64,000 nucleotides of DNA from a bacterium UBP4_UBA6127 (GCA_002428325.1 DIVR01000065.1:169977-233976); one strand, 5' to 3'; shown: positions 17,383 to 27,018, counted from the stretch's first letter. Numbers and translations are program-made. The notes: generated by a model from the letters alone, not told the origin.

Positions 17383-17411
17383 TATATATCGTCTTACATC
17401 CTGTATTTGAA
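17383..17411 (-). promoter_or_regulatory. Possible promoter for PIN-TRAM/ispD/ispF unit
   Basis: In the 225-nt gap before the PIN-TRAM gene the minus strand has TTCAAA (17406-17411) and TATATA (17383-17388) 17 nt apart. The -35 matches only 4 of 6 consensus bases, and the leader would be about 125 nt. Confidence 0.3.
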
Positions 17412-17475
17412 CCATTTTTACATTATTTTGCATGGATGTAAAGTGAAAAAGGCAATAATAGATGATTTTAGAGAT

Positions 17476-18858
17476 TCAACGGATACCCAATGTATCAAGG
17501 GCTTCAAGGATGGTTGTGACAGGATGCAGTTTGATTCCGTTGCGAATCAGTTTGGAATCATAATTTCCTTTGGCGAGAACACAGTCAGTAAAACCCAGTT
17601 TCTGAGCTTCAGCCAACCTTTTTTCAATCCAGTTGACCGAGCGGATTTCTCCGGAAAGTCCCACTTCTCCGACCGCTGTCCATGTCGTAGGAATAGGCAG
17701 GTTCCGGAAACTAGATGCCAGTGAGGCAGCGATTCCCAGGTCTACGGCGGGTTCTTCAATGGTTACGCCCCCAGCAATATTCACAAATACATCCCAGGTA
17801 TTGGTATGCAGGCCGGCTCTTTTTTCCAGGACTGCCATCAGAAGGCTGACTCTTCGGGAGTCCACTCCGCTGGTCATACGGCGGGGTGCGCCGAAGCCGC
17901 TTCCTGGAGTGACCAATGCCTGCAGTTCCACCATCAAGGGCCGGGTTCCCTCAACACTGGGGACCACAATGGAACCGGATGAGTTTTCAGGCCTTTCAGA
18001 AAGAAGTATCTGGGAAGGATTATCCACCTCCACCATACCTTCTTCCCGCATCTCAAACATACCCAATTCCTGAGTTGAACCGAACCTGTTTTTGACAGAG
18101 CGAAGTATCCGGTATTTCTGATACCGTTCTCCCTCCAGATAAAGAACCGTATCTACCAAGTGTTCGAGGACTCTGGGACCGGCGATATTTCCATCTTTGG
18201 TAACATGCCCCACCAGGAAAACTGCGATATTCTCGTTTTTCGCCAGGTACATCAGTTGAGCAGCCGATTCTCTGACCTGTCCCACTGAACCTGGAGCCGA
18301 TGCCATATCCGGCTTATAGACAGTCTGGATAGAATCCACTATGCAGGCAGCGGGTTTCATGTCATAGATCTGATTGGCTATCTGGTTAACATCCGTTTCT
18401 GTGAAAAGCATCAGGTTATCTGAATGGATACCCAGCCTGTCTGCCCGTAATTTAACCTGAGAGGCAGACTCTTCCGCCGATACATATAAAAGTTTCCCAT
18501 GCCGATTGCTGATGGCATCAGCACATTGTAAGAGCAGGGTGGACTTACCGATGCCCGGTTCACCGCCGATCAGGACCAGGGACCCTGGAACAATGCCTCC
18601 GCCCAAGACCCGGTCAAATTCCCCAATGCCGGTTTCAATTCGTTCTTGAGCCAGCAATTTAACATCATTGAGAGACTGGGGAGTTTTAATGCCGATATCG
18701 ATTTTCCGCCGTAAATTTGAGATGGAAGATTTATCAGGAGGAGCTTCTATCTCTTCGACCATGGAATTCCATGCCTGGCAATAGGGGCATTTCCCGACCC
18801 ATTTCAGGGATTCTCCCCCGCATTCCTGGCAGACAAATCGAGTGGTTGGTTTGCTCAT
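17476..18858 (-). CDS. radA: DNA repair protein RadA
   Basis: RecA-family helicase that helps process branched recombination intermediates, 460 residues. In order: the zinc ribbon CQECGGESLKWVGKCPYC, Walker A GGEPGIGKSTLLL, Walker B-like AACIVDSIQTVY, the RadA-specific KNRFGSTQELGMF, and a C-terminal Lon-protease-like domain (FVNIAGGVTIEEPAVDLGIA, AVGEVGLSGEIRSV). I start at ATG 18856-18858, just before SKPTTRFVCQECGG. The longer frame beginning at 19062 runs into the upstream MCE gene and adds unrelated residues. It is 32 nt after the MCE gene. Confidence 0.96.
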   Translation of the reverse strand: MSKPTTRFVCQECGGESLKWVGKCPYCQAWNSMVEEIEAPPDKSSISNLRRKIDIGIKTPQSLNDVKLLAQERIETGIGEFDRVLGGGIVPGSLVLIGGEPGIGKSTLLLQCADAISNRHGKLLYVSAEESASQVKLRADRLGIHSDNLMLFTETDVNQIANQIYDMKPAACIVDSIQTVYKPDMASAPGSVGQVRESAAQLMYLAKNENIAVFLVGHVTKDGNIAGPRVLEHLVDTVLYLEGERYQKYRILRSVKNRFGSTQELGMFEMREEGMVEVDNPSQILLSERPENSSGSIVVPSVEGTRPLMVELQALVTPGSGFGAPRRMTSGVDSRRVSLLMAVLEKRAGLHTNTWDVFVNIAGGVTIEEPAVDLGIAASLASSFRNLPIPTTWTAVGEVGLSGEIRSVNWIEKRLAEAQKLGFTDCVLAKGNYDSKLIRNGIKLHPVTTILEALDTLGIR

Positions 18859-18890
18859 AACAGCTTTCCAGTGAAATGAAGTGTCACTTA

Positions 18891-20321
18891 TTAATATCGA
18901 ATTTGGATGCCAGCATTGGCAGTGGCATCCCGGGTAAGATTCTCTCCGCCGACAATACCATACCAATCCACATCGAAATAATGGCCCAGCCTGAACTGGG
19001 TTTGAACATCCAGCCGGGGTTTTTTCTCTGTCAGCCCAACTCCTGTGACACCGATGGTCCAATCTTTATCCTTGATATGGTAATCCAGTCCGGCGGCGGC
19101 TTCCGATTCCAAGATACCCAGCTTAATATCAAAAGGGCCTTCTCTTCGGGCATAAATCAAATCCAGTCCCACATCTTTTCCGATATCGCTGGCGCCAATC
19201 AAGTAATATTTACTATCATTGGGAGAAATTCGAAGATGAATATCATTTCTCATCCGGTCCAGGCTGTCCCGGTATCTCATTTCATATTCAAATTGGGTGT
19301 TGGAAAGAATCCTTCCGCTGGATGAAATGGATAATGCCATATTACGAATGGCGCTGACCGTCTCAGTGGTTTGTCCATACAGGGTTTCATCCGTCATTAT
19401 CTTGCCGACGGTTCCTTCCCCTTTTTCCACTTTTCCGGCAATGTTGTCCAGCCGTTTCATGGCGGTTTTAAAATCTTCCGATGCTTCCCGGAAATTAGTC
19501 AGAGTTTTTTGGAGTTCAGGTTTCCCCTGAAGGGCTGTTTCATTAAGCTGTCCGGAAAGCTTATCCAGATTTTCCATGATGGATGTGCTGTGATTTCTCA
19601 TTTCCAGGCTGACAGCGGAAAGGTTGGCAATCAGGGCCCGAGTATCTTGCTTATTGTCCTGCAGGATGGTGTTGACCGCCAGGATAGTCTTATTCATATT
19701 ATCGGAAAGGATTCTCAAATTCTGGGCAAAGAGTTCAATATCGCCTCTTCGGCTGGAAATGGTCTCATCAATATTACGGCTGATGGAATCAATCCGGGTA
19801 ATCACATTTTGCAGGGACATCCGGGTCGATTCCTGGGTAAATAGATCCGCAATGACAGACATGGTCCTGGCAAGGTCTGTGGCTACTTGTTTACTGGCCT
19901 GAAGGACATCCTGAAGTTCTGTCGGGCTTTCACCGACAATGGAGTCTCCAGAACCCAGGTAGGGTTGCCCCCTGGTGCCGGCATAAATCTCAACATATTT
20001 TTCGCCCATCAATCCCAGGGTATTGATGAAAGCTTTGGCATCTTTATGCAGTCGGGCTGTCTTATTGAGTTGGATGGTAACGACAATCGGGGGACTCTGT
20101 TCGGTATGGATAGAAATACCTTTGACAGCACCCACCCGTACGCCGTTAAGACGAACCGGGGCGCCTTCCTGCAAACCGCTGACAAAATCAAACTGGATAT
20201 TCATCTCATAGGTTTGCTTAAACCATTGGAATTTGCCTACAAAAAGGGTGCCGGTAGCCAATACTAATAAGGCAACCAGGGTAAGAATTCCTACTTTCAG
20301 CTCCGGTGTAAATTGTTTCAT
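18891..20321 (-). CDS. MCE (MlaD-like) protein with beta-rich C-terminal domain
   Basis: A 476-residue periplasmic lipid-transport protein. There is one N-terminal membrane helix (VGILTLVALLVLATGTLFVG), then a single MCE domain over about residues 38-120 (FDFVSGLQEGAPVRLNGVRV, GLMGEKYVEIYAG). A long helical or coiled-coil segment (about 130-320) follows. The last 150 residues or so alternate in beta-strand fashion (KYYLIGASDIGKDVGLDLIY, FDIKLGILESEAAAGLDYHI) and end in GIQIRY, an aromatic C-terminus like that of outer-membrane barrels. No MlaE/MlaF-type ABC genes are adjacent. It leads the radA unit. Confidence 0.85.
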   Translation of the reverse strand: MKQFTPELKVGILTLVALLVLATGTLFVGKFQWFKQTYEMNIQFDFVSGLQEGAPVRLNGVRVGAVKGISIHTEQSPPIVVTIQLNKTARLHKDAKAFINTLGLMGEKYVEIYAGTRGQPYLGSGDSIVGESPTELQDVLQASKQVATDLARTMSVIADLFTQESTRMSLQNVITRIDSISRNIDETISSRRGDIELFAQNLRILSDNMNKTILAVNTILQDNKQDTRALIANLSAVSLEMRNHSTSIMENLDKLSGQLNETALQGKPELQKTLTNFREASEDFKTAMKRLDNIAGKVEKGEGTVGKIMTDETLYGQTTETVSAIRNMALSISSSGRILSNTQFEYEMRYRDSLDRMRNDIHLRISPNDSKYYLIGASDIGKDVGLDLIYARREGPFDIKLGILESEAAAGLDYHIKDKDWTIGVTGVGLTEKKPRLDVQTQFRLGHYFDVDWYGIVGGENLTRDATANAGIQIRY

Positions 20322-20389
20322 TTATACGGACTCCCTTTTTTGAGGCTCCTATTCCCTTTTCCATGGGTAAAAGAATACCTTGTCATGCC

Positions 20390-20418
20390 ATTATAATTTT
20401 GATTCCACTTAATTTCAA
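20390..20418 (-). promoter_or_regulatory. Sigma-70-type promoter for MCE/radA unit
   Basis: Minus-strand TTGAAA (20413-20418) and a perfect TATAAT (20390-20395) with 17-nt spacing, about 70 nt upstream of the MCE gene start. Confidence 0.65.
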
Positions 20419-20546
20419 TGTAAGTTCAAGGTTTTAAAAAATCTTTTCTATTTTTTACCGGATTTCAAGGGGCATTTTTCAGCGATATTCGGCTTCAGAA
20501 GAACTCCTAAACTGATTCCATTATTACCTACCACCGGTTTCGTAGA

Positions 20547-20578
20547 GGGACCCAGGCTGATGGTTACAGCCTGGGTCT
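20547..20578. repeat. 32-nt dispersed hairpin, copy 2
   Basis: Base-for-base identical to 8021-8052, including the loop ATGGTTA. It is located between two divergent genes, where a terminator would not be expected, so the conservation suggests a repeat element or a binding site. Confidence 0.85.
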
Positions 20579-20611
20579 CTCCAGGGGAGGGAGAGGCAGG
20601 AAAAGGAATAG

Positions 20612-20640
20612 TTCGCAATCAGGGAAAAACTGTTTATAAT
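20612..20640 (+). promoter_or_regulatory. Candidate rseP promoter
   Basis: TTCGCA (20612-20617) and a perfect TATAAT (20635-20640) 17 nt apart. The leader to rseP would be about 155 nt. Confidence 0.35.
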
Positions 20641-20803
20641 GAACTGGGGAACCTGTATTTCCGAATATCGAAGGCAGATTCAGGAGATGGACAGGTTTAA
20701 TGACGGCATATTTTCCCTTTCCAAGGTATATGGATAGAGCCAGGAAAGGAACCCGAAGTTTTGTAATATTATGGTAAGGTAGAAACAGAGGAAGGTTTAG
20801 GGA

Positions 20804-22123
20804 ATGATTACACTATTAGCCACATTACTTTTATTAGGTATTGCCATTATATTTCATGAGCTGGGTCATTTTGTAGTAGCGAAGCTCTTGAAAATCAGAG
20901 TTGAACGTTTTTCCATTGGGATGGCCCCCCGATTATTTGGAGTCAAAATCGGAGAAACCGATTATTGTGTCAGCGCAATTCCCCTGGGGGGATATGTAAA
21001 GCTCTCAGGGATGGAGCCTTCCGAAGATAAACCCAGTGAACCCTGGGAATATAATTCCAAAACCCCTTTTCAGAGAATGTTGGTGGTTGCCGCCGGCCCT
21101 TTTATGAATTTTGTGGTTGCTTATGTATTGATTGTCTTGGCGTTGATGATGGGAATGCCAACCTTTTCACCTGTAATAGACCGGGTTACCTCCGGGAAGC
21201 CAGCCGCCGAGGCGGGATTATTGGCTGGAGATGTGTTGGTCAGCGTCAATGGAAAGAGTATCACTTCCATGGATGGAGCGGGTTTACTCTTATCCCAGAA
21301 TGAAGGAAAGACTGTTGAATTAGGAGTTACCCGGGATAAAGAACGGATTCTTTTTCAGATGAAGGTTCCCAATAACCTGAAAGATGTTGAAGATTTAGGG
21401 TTTGATTTTAAAATTCCTTCGGTGGTTGGAATCGTCCAACCTAATAAACCTGCCTCTCGGGCAGGGGTCCTGCTAGGGGATGAGATTACTGCGGTGAATG
21501 GAGTCCCGACCGAAGGTCGATGGCAGACGGTCTCGAAACTGATTCGGGACGGTAAAGGTAAACCCGTGGAATTGACGCTGCGTCGAAAAGGCCAGGAGGT
21601 AATAATCAATATTCAACCAGAATATTCGACGATGGAAAAAGCCTACTTAGTGGGAATAACCCCCCAACCTTTCAGCGCCGGAGGAATCATCCGGTTCTCA
21701 CCATTGGAATCCATAGGGAGAGGATTTAATGTCCTTATCGGCCAGGTTGTCATGCTATATGAAGGAATCAAAAGCATGTTTACCGGTGCTATTCCCGTCA
21801 AGGAAGCTTTTGGGGGTCCTCAGACAATTGCCAATATTGCCGGCCAATATATCCGGTTTGGATTATCCTATTACTTTATGTTTACAGGTTCTATTTCCCT
21901 GACGATTGGGATTTTAAATCTTCTCCCTATCCCGGTGCTGGATGGAGGCCATATCCTGTTTTGCGGCATAGAGATGGTTCGAAGACGCGCTGTTTCCCGC
22001 AAAACATTGGAAATTACCACAAAGATTGGTATGGCGTTGCTGGTAACCCTGATGGTCTATGTCCTCTTAAATGACTTTGTAAATTCAGGCGTATTGGGAA
22101 AACTCTTTGGCATTGGGCATTAG
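20804..22123 (+). CDS. rseP: RIP metalloprotease RseP (site-2 protease)
   Basis: Intramembrane zinc metalloprotease of 439 residues that cleaves membrane-bound anti-sigma factors or signal-peptide remnants. The first helix carries the zinc site HELGHFVVAKLL. PDZ domains lie at about 115-190 (KPAAEAGLLAGDVLVSVNGK) and about 205-285 (NKPASRAGVLLGDEITAVNG). The C-terminal helix has the third zinc ligand in NLLPIPVLDGGHI. Two PDZ domains are typical of Gram-negative RseP. AGGAAGG precedes the ATG. It is followed 87 nt later by proS, as in several other bacteria. Confidence 0.96.
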   Translation: MITLLATLLLLGIAIIFHELGHFVVAKLLKIRVERFSIGMAPRLFGVKIGETDYCVSAIPLGGYVKLSGMEPSEDKPSEPWEYNSKTPFQRMLVVAAGPFMNFVVAYVLIVLALMMGMPTFSPVIDRVTSGKPAAEAGLLAGDVLVSVNGKSITSMDGAGLLLSQNEGKTVELGVTRDKERILFQMKVPNNLKDVEDLGFDFKIPSVVGIVQPNKPASRAGVLLGDEITAVNGVPTEGRWQTVSKLIRDGKGKPVELTLRRKGQEVIINIQPEYSTMEKAYLVGITPQPFSAGGIIRFSPLESIGRGFNVLIGQVVMLYEGIKSMFTGAIPVKEAFGGPQTIANIAGQYIRFGLSYYFMFTGSISLTIGILNLLPIPVLDGGHILFCGIEMVRRRAVSRKTLEITTKIGMALLVTLMVYVLLNDFVNSGVLGKLFGIGH

Positions 22124-22210
22124 TCGATTTCAAAAAATACCTGTAAAATAGTAGAATATTAGTTTTAATCTATCCTGTTTGATTCATAACAATAAAAGGA
22201 TTATATAAAT

Positions 22211-23941
22211 ATGCGTGTATCCAAAGCATTTATTCCGACCTTAAAAGAAGTGCCGGCAGAAGCTGAAATTGCTTCCCATAAGCTGATGTTGCGAGCCGGC
22301 TTAATAAGAAAACTGGCTTCAGGGCTTTATACCTATTTACCGGTGGGATGGAGATTTATCCGAAAAATAGAAGCCATTGTCCGGGAAGAAATGGATCGGG
22401 CCGGGGCCCTGGAACTGGTTATGCCCCAGCTGCAGCCTATTGAGTTATGGGAACAGTCCGGCCGGGCGAAAATCATGGGCCGGGAAATGATGCGGTTAAA
22501 TGACCGTAATGAGCGCCCTTTTGTGTTAGGACCTACCCATGAGGAAATCATTACCAATTTGGCGGCCAATGAAATCCGCTCTTATAAACAACTGCCTAAA
22601 AATTATTATCAAATTGCCACGAAATTCCGGGATGAGATCCGGCCTCGGTTTGGGGTCATGAGAGCCCGTGAATTTATAATGAAAGATGCTTACAGTTTTG
22701 ATGCGACGGATGCCGGAGCTAATTTATCTTATAAAGCGATGTATGAAGCTTATACCCGGATTTTCCACCGATGTGGATTGGATGCTGTTCCTGTGGAGGC
22801 CGATACCGGCGCCATGGGCGGTTCCTCATCCCATGAATTTATGGTCCCTGCCAGTGTAGGGGAAGACCAAATGGTCAGGTGTTCCGATTGCGGGTATTCT
22901 GCCAATTTGGAAAAGGCTGAATGTGTAGCTGAAAATCCCTCTGAGTTAACAGGGGACAGGACTGCATTACAGCCTCGGGAAGTACTGACTCCCGGACAGA
23001 AGACGATTGAACAGGTGGCTGCTTTCCTGAAAGTTCAACCTTGTGACCTTATCAAAACCCTTATTTATGAGGCAGATGGCAAGGCAACGGCTGTGCTGAT
23101 TCGCGGCGACCATGAAGTCAATGAAGTGAAATTGAAAAATATTCTTGGTTGTGAAGAATTGTCACTGGCTAATGCCGAGGTCATTGAATCCGTTACCGGG
23201 GGACCTCTTGGTTTCTCGGGTCCGGTGGGGCTGAAAAATGTTCCCTTGGTGGCAGATATTTCTGTGATGTCCATGAAAGTAGGCGCGACCGGCGCGAATA
23301 AGGCCGATACTCATTTGATGGATGTCCAGCCCGGTAAGGATTTTACTCCGTTAAAAACCGCTGACCTTCGAGTGGCGAAGGACCAGGATATCTGTCCTCG
23401 TTGCGGCAAAAAAGTGACCCTTTCCTGGGGAATTGAAGTTGGCCATTGCTTTAAACTGGGGACCAAATACAGTCAGGCATTTAATGCCACCTATCTGGAT
23501 GAAAATGGCAAAGAACAGATCATGATAATGGGATGTTATGGTATCGGGGTCACCCGGACCGCCGCCTCTGTCATTGAAGTCCATAATGATAAGGATGGTA
23601 TCATCTTCCCTTATTCAGTGGCTCCCTACCATATTGCCCTGCTGAATTTGAATCCTTCTGTCACCCCCATGACAGAGTATTGCGAAAAGCTATATAATGA
23701 GTTTCAGGCATTAGGATACGAAGTTCTTTATGATGACCGGGATGAACGGCCGGGATTCAAGTTTAAAGATGCGGATCTCCTGGGACTGCCGATTCGAGTC
23801 ACAGTGGGTGAGAGGAATTTCAATCAGGAGATGGTGGAAGTGGTTCGCCGGTCAAATAAAGAATCAGTCCTTGTCAGTCAGGGAGAACTGATTGCGACTC
23901 TCTCGAAAATCAAAGAGGATTTATTAAAAGAACTTTGCTAG
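22211..23941 (+). CDS. proS: Prolyl-tRNA synthetase, bacterial type
   Basis: Class II synthetase of 576 residues charging tRNA-Pro. Motif 1 lies around LPVGWRFIRKIEAIVREEMD. Motif 2 contains the FRDEIRPRFGVMRAREF sequence, and motif 3 lies near YGIGVTRTAASVIEVH. The YbaK-like editing insertion occupies about residues 235-385, and a C-terminal anticodon-binding domain follows (about 475-576). This is the ProS1 bacterial architecture. The gene is preceded by AAGGA 10 nt from the ATG and followed 13 nt later by a receiver-domain gene. Confidence 0.97.
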   Translation: MRVSKAFIPTLKEVPAEAEIASHKLMLRAGLIRKLASGLYTYLPVGWRFIRKIEAIVREEMDRAGALELVMPQLQPIELWEQSGRAKIMGREMMRLNDRNERPFVLGPTHEEIITNLAANEIRSYKQLPKNYYQIATKFRDEIRPRFGVMRAREFIMKDAYSFDATDAGANLSYKAMYEAYTRIFHRCGLDAVPVEADTGAMGGSSSHEFMVPASVGEDQMVRCSDCGYSANLEKAECVAENPSELTGDRTALQPREVLTPGQKTIEQVAAFLKVQPCDLIKTLIYEADGKATAVLIRGDHEVNEVKLKNILGCEELSLANAEVIESVTGGPLGFSGPVGLKNVPLVADISVMSMKVGATGANKADTHLMDVQPGKDFTPLKTADLRVAKDQDICPRCGKKVTLSWGIEVGHCFKLGTKYSQAFNATYLDENGKEQIMIMGCYGIGVTRTAASVIEVHNDKDGIIFPYSVAPYHIALLNLNPSVTPMTEYCEKLYNEFQALGYEVLYDDRDERPGFKFKDADLLGLPIRVTVGERNFNQEMVEVVRRSNKESVLVSQGELIATLSKIKEDLLKELC

Positions 23942-23954
23942 AATAGGATTTCCT

Positions 23955-24353
23955 ATGGCAGACGATAAAATGAATGAAGGTTATATTCTGATTGCTGACG
24001 ACCAGCCTGATATTGGGTTTGCCTTGAAGGTGCTGTTTGAAACCAGCGGCTACAGGGTCAAGGTCGTAGAAAACGGCAAATTGGCAATGGATGAGGTCAA
24101 AAAAGAGAATCCCATATTGGTGATTTCTGATATCCTGATGCCTCAGATGAATGGTTTTAAATTATGTGAATTAATCAAGCAAAACGCTAAGACCTCCACG
24201 ATTCCGGTGATTTTGCTGACGGCAGTCTATCGCAAAGACCATCATGTGGATATGGGATTCAGCCATGGCGCGGATGCCTATTTTTCCAAGCCTTTTAAAC
24301 CTGAGCAGATATTGCAAGTTGCTAAAAAATTAATGTCAGGCCGAGGGGCATAA
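23955..24353 (+). CDS. Single-domain response regulator (receiver)
   Basis: A 132-residue stand-alone CheY-like receiver. The acidic pair is at IADDQP (Asp15-Asp16). The phosphoacceptor is Asp59 in ISDILMPQMNG. The conserved Thr sits in LLTAVY and the Lys in FSKPFKPEQ. No output domain is fused. It follows proS by 13 nt and is probably co-transcribed with it. No kinase is adjacent; the nearest in the window is the PilS-like kinase at 31.8-33.4 kb. Its partner is unknown. Confidence 0.9.
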   Translation: MADDKMNEGYILIADDQPDIGFALKVLFETSGYRVKVVENGKLAMDEVKKENPILVISDILMPQMNGFKLCELIKQNAKTSTIPVILLTAVYRKDHHVDMGFSHGADAYFSKPFKPEQILQVAKKLMSGRGA

Positions 24354-24391
24354 CTCCTCGACCTGATAGATTTATTTTCTCATCTACTATT

Positions 24392-25102
24392 TTATTTTCC
24401 AGCTTCCCTGACGAAGGCCCTAAACAGTAAAGAATGACCCTCATGTTCCTGAAGTTCTTCGGGATGCCATTGAATCCCCAGAATAAATCGGTTGTCATCA
24501 GCTTCAACAGATTCAATGACTCCATCCTCAGCTTTTGCTGAAATCACCAATCCTTTTCCCGGTTGACGAACTGCCTGATGGTGGAAGCTGTTGGTTTGGA
24601 TTTCATCTTTCCCAAGGATTTGATACAGCCTGGAGGGTTTATCAATAAAGACTTTATGGGTCAGGGTGTTTCGAGTTTCTTTCTGGCTGTGGATTATGGT
24701 GGATTCCACCTGGGATGGAATATCCTGGATAAGTCTCCCTCCCAGGCCCACATTGATAGTCTGGCAGCCCAGGCAGATACCCAGAACGGGAATCTTTTTT
24801 TGTAAGGCTTCCCTGAAATAGTTCAATTCATAATCCTGCCTGATTTCATGCATTACCTGGGTCTTTTCATGTTTTTCTTCCTGATAAATAGAAGGATTAT
24901 GGTCATTTCCCCCAGTCAATAGAAGCCCGTCAATCAGGGAAACTGCTTCTCTGTAATCCTCCGGTTGTGTTTGTTGGGTAAGAATGAGAGGAATCCCCCC
25001 TGCTTGCAAAATTGCTCTTGAATAAGCATTGTTCAGGTAATACCGGTCCCGGTTATCTTTAGTCTCAAAATCAGGGGTAATTCCAATAATTGGTTTTTTC
25101 AT
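24392..25102 (-). CDS. Class I glutamine amidotransferase-like (peptidase C26, PuuD-like)
   Basis: A 236-residue hydrolase of the gamma-glutamyl-gamma-aminobutyrate hydrolase group. The nucleophile Cys is in VLGICLGCQTINVGLGG, and the catalytic His-Glu is in IQWHPEE. The N-terminus KKPIIGITPDFE and the segment GLLLTGGNDHNPSIY are characteristic. The start ATG has AGGAG 7 nt upstream. It lies convergent to the receiver gene and divergent from the GT-C/TPR gene, apparently as a single gene. The substrate is unassigned; no putrescine pathway genes are nearby. Confidence 0.88.
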   Translation of the reverse strand: MKKPIIGITPDFETKDNRDRYYLNNAYSRAILQAGGIPLILTQQTQPEDYREAVSLIDGLLLTGGNDHNPSIYQEEKHEKTQVMHEIRQDYELNYFREALQKKIPVLGICLGCQTINVGLGGRLIQDIPSQVESTIIHSQKETRNTLTHKVFIDKPSRLYQILGKDEIQTNSFHHQAVRQPGKGLVISAKAEDGVIESVEADDNRFILGIQWHPEELQEHEGHSLLFRAFVREAGK

Positions 25103-25179
25103 GTGACGCTCCTGGCAATCTTATGCTATTGATAATAGGGAAATCTTATCTTAAAACAGGAACTGAGAACAATCTGATT

Positions 25180-27018
25180 ATGGGAACTGAAGAAACATCA
25201 AAGCCTACGGGTACAAATCTAGTGGAAACTATTTTTCATAAGAATTGGCTGAAAGCGGGGTTGATGATTCTGCTAACCCTGTTGGCATTCAGTTCCATAT
25301 TTCAGGCGGGTTATTTATGGGATGATGAAATTATCAGCCTCAATTCAAACCTATTTCAAAGCGGAGCGGGTTTATTGAAGATATGGACTCAACCCGGGAC
25401 TATTATTGGGGATGAGCATTTCTGGCCCATGGAATATACCACTTTCTGGCTGGAAGCCCACATTTGGGGACTTCATCCCATTACCCTGCATAGTGTCAAT
25501 CTTTTGATCCATCTACTCAATGCTATCCTGGTCTGGCAGGTCCTTAAAAAACTGGAAATTCCGGGAAGCTGGATTGCCGGATTGATATTTGCTTTACATC
25601 CGGTTCAAGTAGAATCGGTAGCCTGGATCTTTGAAAGAAAAGGTTTGTTATCAACTTTCTTTTATCTTATGGCTGGCTGGTGTTATCTGGAATATTCTCA
25701 CAACCGGAGGAAAAGTGTTCTTTTAGTATCAATGATTTGCCTGGGATTTTCATTGCTAAGTAAAAGTATTGGAGTAACCTTCCCTTTAGCATTGATACTT
25801 ATTATGGGATGGAAGAAAGGGAAAATATTTAAATCAGATTGGATAGAAATGATACCTTTCTTTCTGGTAACCGGATTGATTGTGGGGGGAGATTATTGGA
25901 TTCATGCAAGAGTCAATCCTGCTAACTTAGGATGGGGGCTTGGGGAAAGAATAGCCCATGCTTTTTATGGTCTCAGCCTATATTTTGAGACTTTCTTCAT
26001 TCCCCTGAAGCTTATGGGATTTTATCCTTCTTTGGCTCATTCAACCAGCCATTGGCCCATTGCCGGAACCTTGATTTTGATGGCTCTGGGCGGAGGGGGA
26101 TTATATTACTGGATCGTTAAGCAAAAGAGGGGAATCCTGACCGGATTCCTTTTTTATTGCCTGACTCTCTTACCGGTTCTGGGCTTCATGGAATTTTCCT
26201 TTTTAAGATTATCCCCGGTTGCTGACCGATATCAGTATCTGGCTTGTCTGGGGCTGGTTGTCCTGGTCTCTGCTGGATTGGGACAGGTGACAGATTACCT
26301 GGAAAACCATCAGAAAGAGTTAAAAACTATTGGGATGATGCTTACAGCGGGATATATCCTTACCCTGGGAAGTATGACCCTGGTACATGCGGAAAATTAT
26401 AAAGATAATGAACACTTCTTTGGATATTGTGTGAAAGAGAATCCTCAGTCCTGGTATGCACGTTCCATGCTGGGAAAGAGTTTGATGGAAAAGGGTGAAG
26501 TGAAAGAAGCTGAATACCAATTCACGAAAGCCCTGGAAATTTGGCCGGAATGTCCTGATGCCCGGATATTTCTGGCTTCTCTAAAACAAAAGCAGACTCA
26601 ATATACCGAGGCGCTTCAATTATATCGTTCTGTTAAAACCGGGAATCCCCGGATGCTCTATTTTGCCCAAGTCCAGTCAGGTTGGATTTTAATGGCCCTC
26701 AATCGTCCTCAGGAAGCGATAGATACCCTCCGTAAAGCGAGTGTGTATTTTCCGAATAATCCCGATGCTTATATCCAAATGGGGATGGTATATGACCGGT
26801 TGAACCAATTTGATAAGGCTAATCAGGCTTATCAAAAGGCCCTTGAACTCGATTGGAACCTTGCCCTGGCTCATAACAACCTGGGAGTAAATCTGGCTCA
26901 ATCAGGCAAATTGAGAGAAGCAGATAAACATTTTGATGAAGCTCTTAGGATCAATCCTCAATATGAGTCAGCCCGGAGAAATTCGACATCTGTCAAAAGA
27001 GCTCTGAAAGAACTTTAA
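25180..27018 (+). CDS. TMTC-like GT-C membrane protein with C-terminal TPRs
   Basis: A 612-residue multi-spanning protein. After the first helix the segment AGYLWDDEIISLNSNL has the acidic Asp-Asp-Glu of GT-C glycosyltransferases. HSVNLLIHLLNAILVWQVL and FALHPVQVESVAWIFERKGL closely follow the pattern of TMTC-type protein O-mannosyltransferases. About ten helices precede four or five TPRs (about residues 410-610). The start is uncertain. The frame opens at 25090, but that region overlaps the divergent C26 gene and its ribosome-binding site, so ATG 25123 or 25180 is likelier. It lies immediately upstream of the DUF2723 gene. Confidence 0.82.
   Translation: MGTEETSKPTGTNLVETIFHKNWLKAGLMILLTLLAFSSIFQAGYLWDDEIISLNSNLFQSGAGLLKIWTQPGTIIGDEHFWPMEYTTFWLEAHIWGLHPITLHSVNLLIHLLNAILVWQVLKKLEIPGSWIAGLIFALHPVQVESVAWIFERKGLLSTFFYLMAGWCYLEYSHNRRKSVLLVSMICLGFSLLSKSIGVTFPLALILIMGWKKGKIFKSDWIEMIPFFLVTGLIVGGDYWIHARVNPANLGWGLGERIAHAFYGLSLYFETFFIPLKLMGFYPSLAHSTSHWPIAGTLILMALGGGGLYYWIVKQKRGILTGFLFYCLTLLPVLGFMEFSFLRLSPVADRYQYLACLGLVVLVSAGLGQVTDYLENHQKELKTIGMMLTAGYILTLGSMTLVHAENYKDNEHFFGYCVKENPQSWYARSMLGKSLMEKGEVKEAEYQFTKALEIWPECPDARIFLASLKQKQTQYTEALQLYRSVKTGNPRMLYFAQVQSGWILMALNRPQEAIDTLRKASVYFPNNPDAYIQMGMVYDRLNQFDKANQAYQKALELDWNLALAHNNLGVNLAQSGKLREADKHFDEALRINPQYESARRNSTSVKRALKEL

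Larger units (their letters stand above)
20419..20803. other. Divergent intergenic region MCE gene / rseP
   Basis: Non-coding, divergent region. It contains the second copy of the 32-nt hairpin (20547-20578) and a candidate rseP promoter (20612-20640). No small reading frame with a convincing ribosome-binding site was seen. Confidence 0.5.

Noticed and set aside
17476..19062. Extended RadA start at 19062
   Set aside because: The extra 68 residues are antisense-like, Cys/Arg-rich sequence inside the MCE gene. The zinc ribbon begins right after the ATG at 18858.
24334..24365. Intrinsic terminator after the receiver gene (CGAGGGG/CTCCTCG)
   Set aside because: A 7-bp stem with a G-T pair can form, but it overlaps the stop codon region and is followed by ACCTGATAG, not a T-run.
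25118..25134. Sigma-54-like TGGCAATCTTATGC before the TMTC-like gene
   Set aside because: The GG and GC elements are 11 nt apart, not 12, and TTGC is not formed, so it does not meet the consensus.
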